The notes under the pieces are model-generated. The model ran no database searches. It saw only the letters and a program-made list of their open reading frames with translations, and was not told the DNA's origin. Shown here one piece after another: positions 62,055 to 64,000 of a stretch of 64,000 nucleotides of DNA. Numbering within the stretch: the first letter of the stretch is position 1; the number at the start of each line of letters is the position of its first letter. The position numbers and the translations under genes were made by a program. Source of the stretch: Pseudomonas syringae (GTDB lineage Bacteria; Pseudomonadota; Gammaproteobacteria; Pseudomonadales; Pseudomonadaceae); the NCBI RefSeq assembly GCF_021605415.1, contig NZ_WKEQ01000004.1:124001-188000 (forward strand), written 5' to 3'.

Positions 62055-62924
62055 ATGTCCAGGCTTTCTCATCAAGATTTGCGCCGTAATTTCCGTCAGT
62101 TGCTGGCGTCCGGCACCTGTTACCACACCGCTTCGGTGTTCGACCCGATGTCTGCTCGCATTGCCGCTGACCTGGGCTTTGAAGTCGGGATTCTCGGTGG
62201 CTCGGTCGCCTCGCTGCAGGTATTGGCTGCACCGGACTTCGCCCTGATCACCCTCAGCGAATTCGCTGAACAGGCCACCCGCATCGGCCGCGTCGCCCAA
62301 TTGCCGGTGATCGCCGACGCCGACCATGGCTACGGCAACGCTCTGAACGTAATGCGCACCATCGTTGAACTGGAACGCGCCGGCATCGCTGCGCTGACCA
62401 TCGAAGACACGCTGTTGCCCGCGCAATTCGGCCGCAAATCCACCGACCTGATTACCGTCGCCGAAGGCGTCGGCAAGATCCGCGCGGCACTTGAAGCCCG
62501 ATCCGACATGGAAATGGCCGTCATCGCCCGCACCCACGCCGGCATATTGCCGGTGCAGGAAATCATCAACCGCACCAAGCAATATCAAGCCGCAGGCGCC
62601 GATGGCATCTGCATGGTCGGCGTACAGGACTTCGATCACCTGGAACAGATCGCCGAGCACCTGACGGTGCCGCTGATGCTGGTGACCTACGGTAATCCGG
62701 CGTTGCGCGACGACAAACGCCTGGCCGAGCTGGGCGTGCGCGTCACCATCGACGGCCACGGCGCGTATTTCGCCGCGATCAAAGCGACCTACGACAGCCT
62801 GCGCGAACAACGCCAGATATTTACCCAGGGCTCAGATCTGAACGCAACCGAACTGACGCACACCTACACCCAGCCGGAGGAATACATCCGCTGGGCGAAG
62901 GAATTCATGAGCGTCAAGGAATAA
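62055..62924 (+). CDS. oxaloacetate decarboxylase-like member of the isocitrate lyase/PEP mutase superfamily
   Basis: The 289-residue protein begins with [20 protein letters not shown] and has [20 protein letters not shown], the metal-site [17 protein letters not shown] near residue 84, and [20 protein letters not shown] near 183. It resembles the P. aeruginosa PA4872 type, which decarboxylates oxaloacetate to pyruvate. The ATG at 62055 follows GGTGGAA. It lies on the same strand as the preceding cluster but 144 bases after it, so it may be a separate unit. The protein is cytoplasmic. Confidence 0.85.
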   Translation: MSRLSHQDLRRNFRQLLASGTCYHTASVFDPMSARIAADLGFEVGILGGSVASLQVLAAPDFALITLSEFAEQATRIGRVAQLPVIADADHGYGNALNVMRTIVELERAGIAALTIEDTLLPAQFGRKSTDLITVAEGVGKIRAALEARSDMEMAVIARTHAGILPVQEIINRTKQYQAAGADGICMVGVQDFDHLEQIAEHLTVPLMLVTYGNPALRDDKRLAELGVRVTIDGHGAYFAAIKATYDSLREQRQIFTQGSDLNATELTHTYTQPEEYIRWAKEFMSVKE

Positions 62925-62944
62925 CACCGCTGCCCTGATCGTTC

Positions 62945-62981
62945 CTTGCAGGAGTTGCCACAGGCTGCGATCTTTTGATCT
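62945..62981. repeat. S-type palindrome, single arm
   Basis: TTGCAGGAGTTGCCACAGGC followed by TGCGATCTTTTGATC, lying just after the oxaloacetate decarboxylase-like gene and before the converging carboxypeptidase gene. Confidence 0.65.
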
Positions 62982-62982
62982 T

Positions 62983-64000
62983 TCAGCGTTTGGCCAGCTC
63001 CATGATCATCCGCGACAACAGATAAATACGCGGTGCGACGCTTTCCACCTCGGCGTATTCCTCCGGGGTGTGAATATTGCCGCCGACAATCCCGAACCCG
63101 TCCAGCGTCGGCGTGCCCACGCCGGCCGACAGGCTGGCATCCGCCGCCCCGCCGCTACCTTCCTCGGTCAGCTTGCGACCGATTTCGCCATAGATGCCCT
63201 GAGCCATCGCCATCAACCGATCCGACTCCGCCGTCTGCGGCATTGGCGGCAGACCGCGTTGCAAGGTGGTTTTCACTTCGGTATCGGCAATCAACTTGTC
63301 CTGCGATACCCGCGCCAGGTCTTTTTCGATCCGGTCGAATTCCTCCGGCACCGCTGCGCGGACGTCAGCCTTGGCCATCGCCTGATCCGGGATCACGTTG
63401 GTGCGATCCCCGGCCTTCAGCACGGTAAAGTTGATTGTGGTCTTTTTCGCCTCATCACCTAGCTTGCCCAGCTGCAGAATCTGGTGCGCCGCTTCCATCG
63501 CGGCATTGCGCCCCAGCTCGGGTGCGACACCAGCGTGGGCAGCCTTGCCCTTGACCTCGACCAGCGCCGTGGCACTGCCCTTGCGCCACACGACCAAACC
63601 ATCGGCCGGACGACCCGGTTCGAGATTGAGGGTGACATCATGGTTTTTCGCGGTTTTCTTGATCAGGTCAGTCGCGACGTCCGAGCCGGTCTCTTCGCTG
63701 GCGTCGAGCAGGAAGGTGATTTGTGAGTAGTCCTTGAAGTCGAGATTTTTCAGAATCTTCAGCGCATAAATACCGGCAACGATACCGCCCTTGTCATCCA
63801 TCACGCCCGGCCCGTAGGCGCGGCCGTCCTTGATGGTGAACGGGCGTTCGGCGGCGGTTCCTTCTTTGAACACCGTGTCCATGTGCGCCATCAGCAGGAT
63901 TTTCGCCTTGCCGGTGCCCTTGAACGTGGCGAGTACGTGACTTGATTTCTCTGGCGTATTTGGAACCCGCTCGATGGTCGCGCCGAGTTTTTTCAATTCA
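62983..64000 (-). CDS. M20 family glutamate carboxypeptidase (carboxypeptidase G2-like), 5' end beyond window
   Basis: The frame is open to the right edge, so the signal peptide and start are missing; 339 residues are seen. Metal-site residues are present in ILLMAHMDTVFKEGTAAERP, in GPGVMDDKGGIVAG and in DASEETGSDVATDLIKK. The C-terminal GIVGGNIHTPEEYAEVESV has the last His ligand. CPG2-like enzymes remove C-terminal glutamate from folates or from N-acyl amino acids and are normally exported to the periplasm. The ADASLSAGVGTPTLDGF segment is typical of the branch. Confidence 0.88.
   Translation of the reverse strand, partial: ELKKLGATIERVPNTPEKSSHVLATFKGTGKAKILLMAHMDTVFKEGTAAERPFTIKDGRAYGPGVMDDKGGIVAGIYALKILKNLDFKDYSQITFLLDASEETGSDVATDLIKKTAKNHDVTLNLEPGRPADGLVVWRKGSATALVEVKGKAAHAGVAPELGRNAAMEAAHQILQLGKLGDEAKKTTINFTVLKAGDRTNVIPDQAMAKADVRAAVPEEFDRIEKDLARVSQDKLIADTEVKTTLQRGLPPMPQTAESDRLMAMAQGIYGEIGRKLTEEGSGGAADASLSAGVGTPTLDGFGIVGGNIHTPEEYAEVESVAPRIYLLSRMIMELAKR

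Noticed and set aside
1..64000. CRISPR array, prophage, insertion sequence, tRNA or rRNA genes
   Set aside because: The regularly repeated units are scattered REP-like palindromes and not equal-spaced repeats with unique spacers. No transposase, integrase or phage structural gene and no tRNA-like cloverleaf were recognised by eye, although a tRNA scan was not run.

Overview
The window is a continuous piece of a GC-rich gammaproteobacterial chromosome, almost certainly from the Pseudomonas fluorescens group. The evidence is the family content (a malate:quinone oxidoreductase with a secretion-like N-terminus, DUF2388, DUF2790, phosphatidylcholine synthase, and a LigD with phosphoesterase-ligase-polymerase order), the Pseudomonas-style gene density and codon use, and many dispersed REP-like palindromes. 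I see no rRNA, tRNA, insertion sequence, prophage, integrase or CRISPR array. Assignments rest on reading translated sequence and on remembered family features; no database search was run.

Layout. 1-3000: a truncated 2'-5' RNA ligase-like gene and small hypothetical genes, including a lipoprotein coupled to a DUF1428 gene. 3.2-11 kb: a lactate permease, a periplasmic-type molybdenum aldehyde oxidase operon (paoABC), a LysR regulator and a Tat-exported dienelactone-hydrolase-like enzyme. 11-16.7 kb: a sugar or polyol cassette (Gfo/Idh/MocA oxidoreductase, sugar-phosphate isomerase-like protein, NupG-like MFS permease) divergent from a LacI regulator, with a perfect 18-bp palindrome between them, then a Tat-type aldo/keto reductase. 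16.8-26.9 kb: mostly single genes, namely an alpha/beta hydrolase, a duplicated CAP-domain protein, an EamA exporter, a 27-residue membrane peptide, mqo, a delta-60 repeat protein, sodC and a DUF2388 protein. 26.9-32.6 kb: LigD, a glycine-rich DUF533 protein, phosphatidylcholine synthase, a methyltransferase and a DUF4242 protein.

32.8-38.5 kb is the most interesting block. A DipZ-type thiol-disulfide protein and a small secreted DUF2790 protein diverge from an OmpR-type response regulator and sensor kinase, followed by a convergent DUF692 (MNIO/BufB) and DUF2063 (BufC) pair. Three copies of one spaced direct-repeat element lie in the two control regions, two between DUF2790 and the regulator and one upstream of DUF692. 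This suggests one regulon, probably for metal or thiol stress at the cell envelope.

38.8-54.4 kb: a methyltransferase, a sirtuin, a carnitine-type dhcR/dhcA/dhcB/atoB locus, MntH, small secreted and membrane proteins, a metallo-carboxypeptidase-like deacylase, an amino-acid-binding protein, a rhodanese divergent from an FtrA-type regulator, and a phosphatase-cobF pair. 54.7-61.9 kb is a nitrogen-compound catabolic cluster: RpiR regulator, isochorismatase-like hydrolase, glutamine-synthetase-like ligase, N-formylglutamate-amidohydrolase-like enzyme, APC permease and two arginine N-succinyltransferase-like proteins. The window ends with an oxaloacetate decarboxylase-like gene and a truncated M20 carboxypeptidase.
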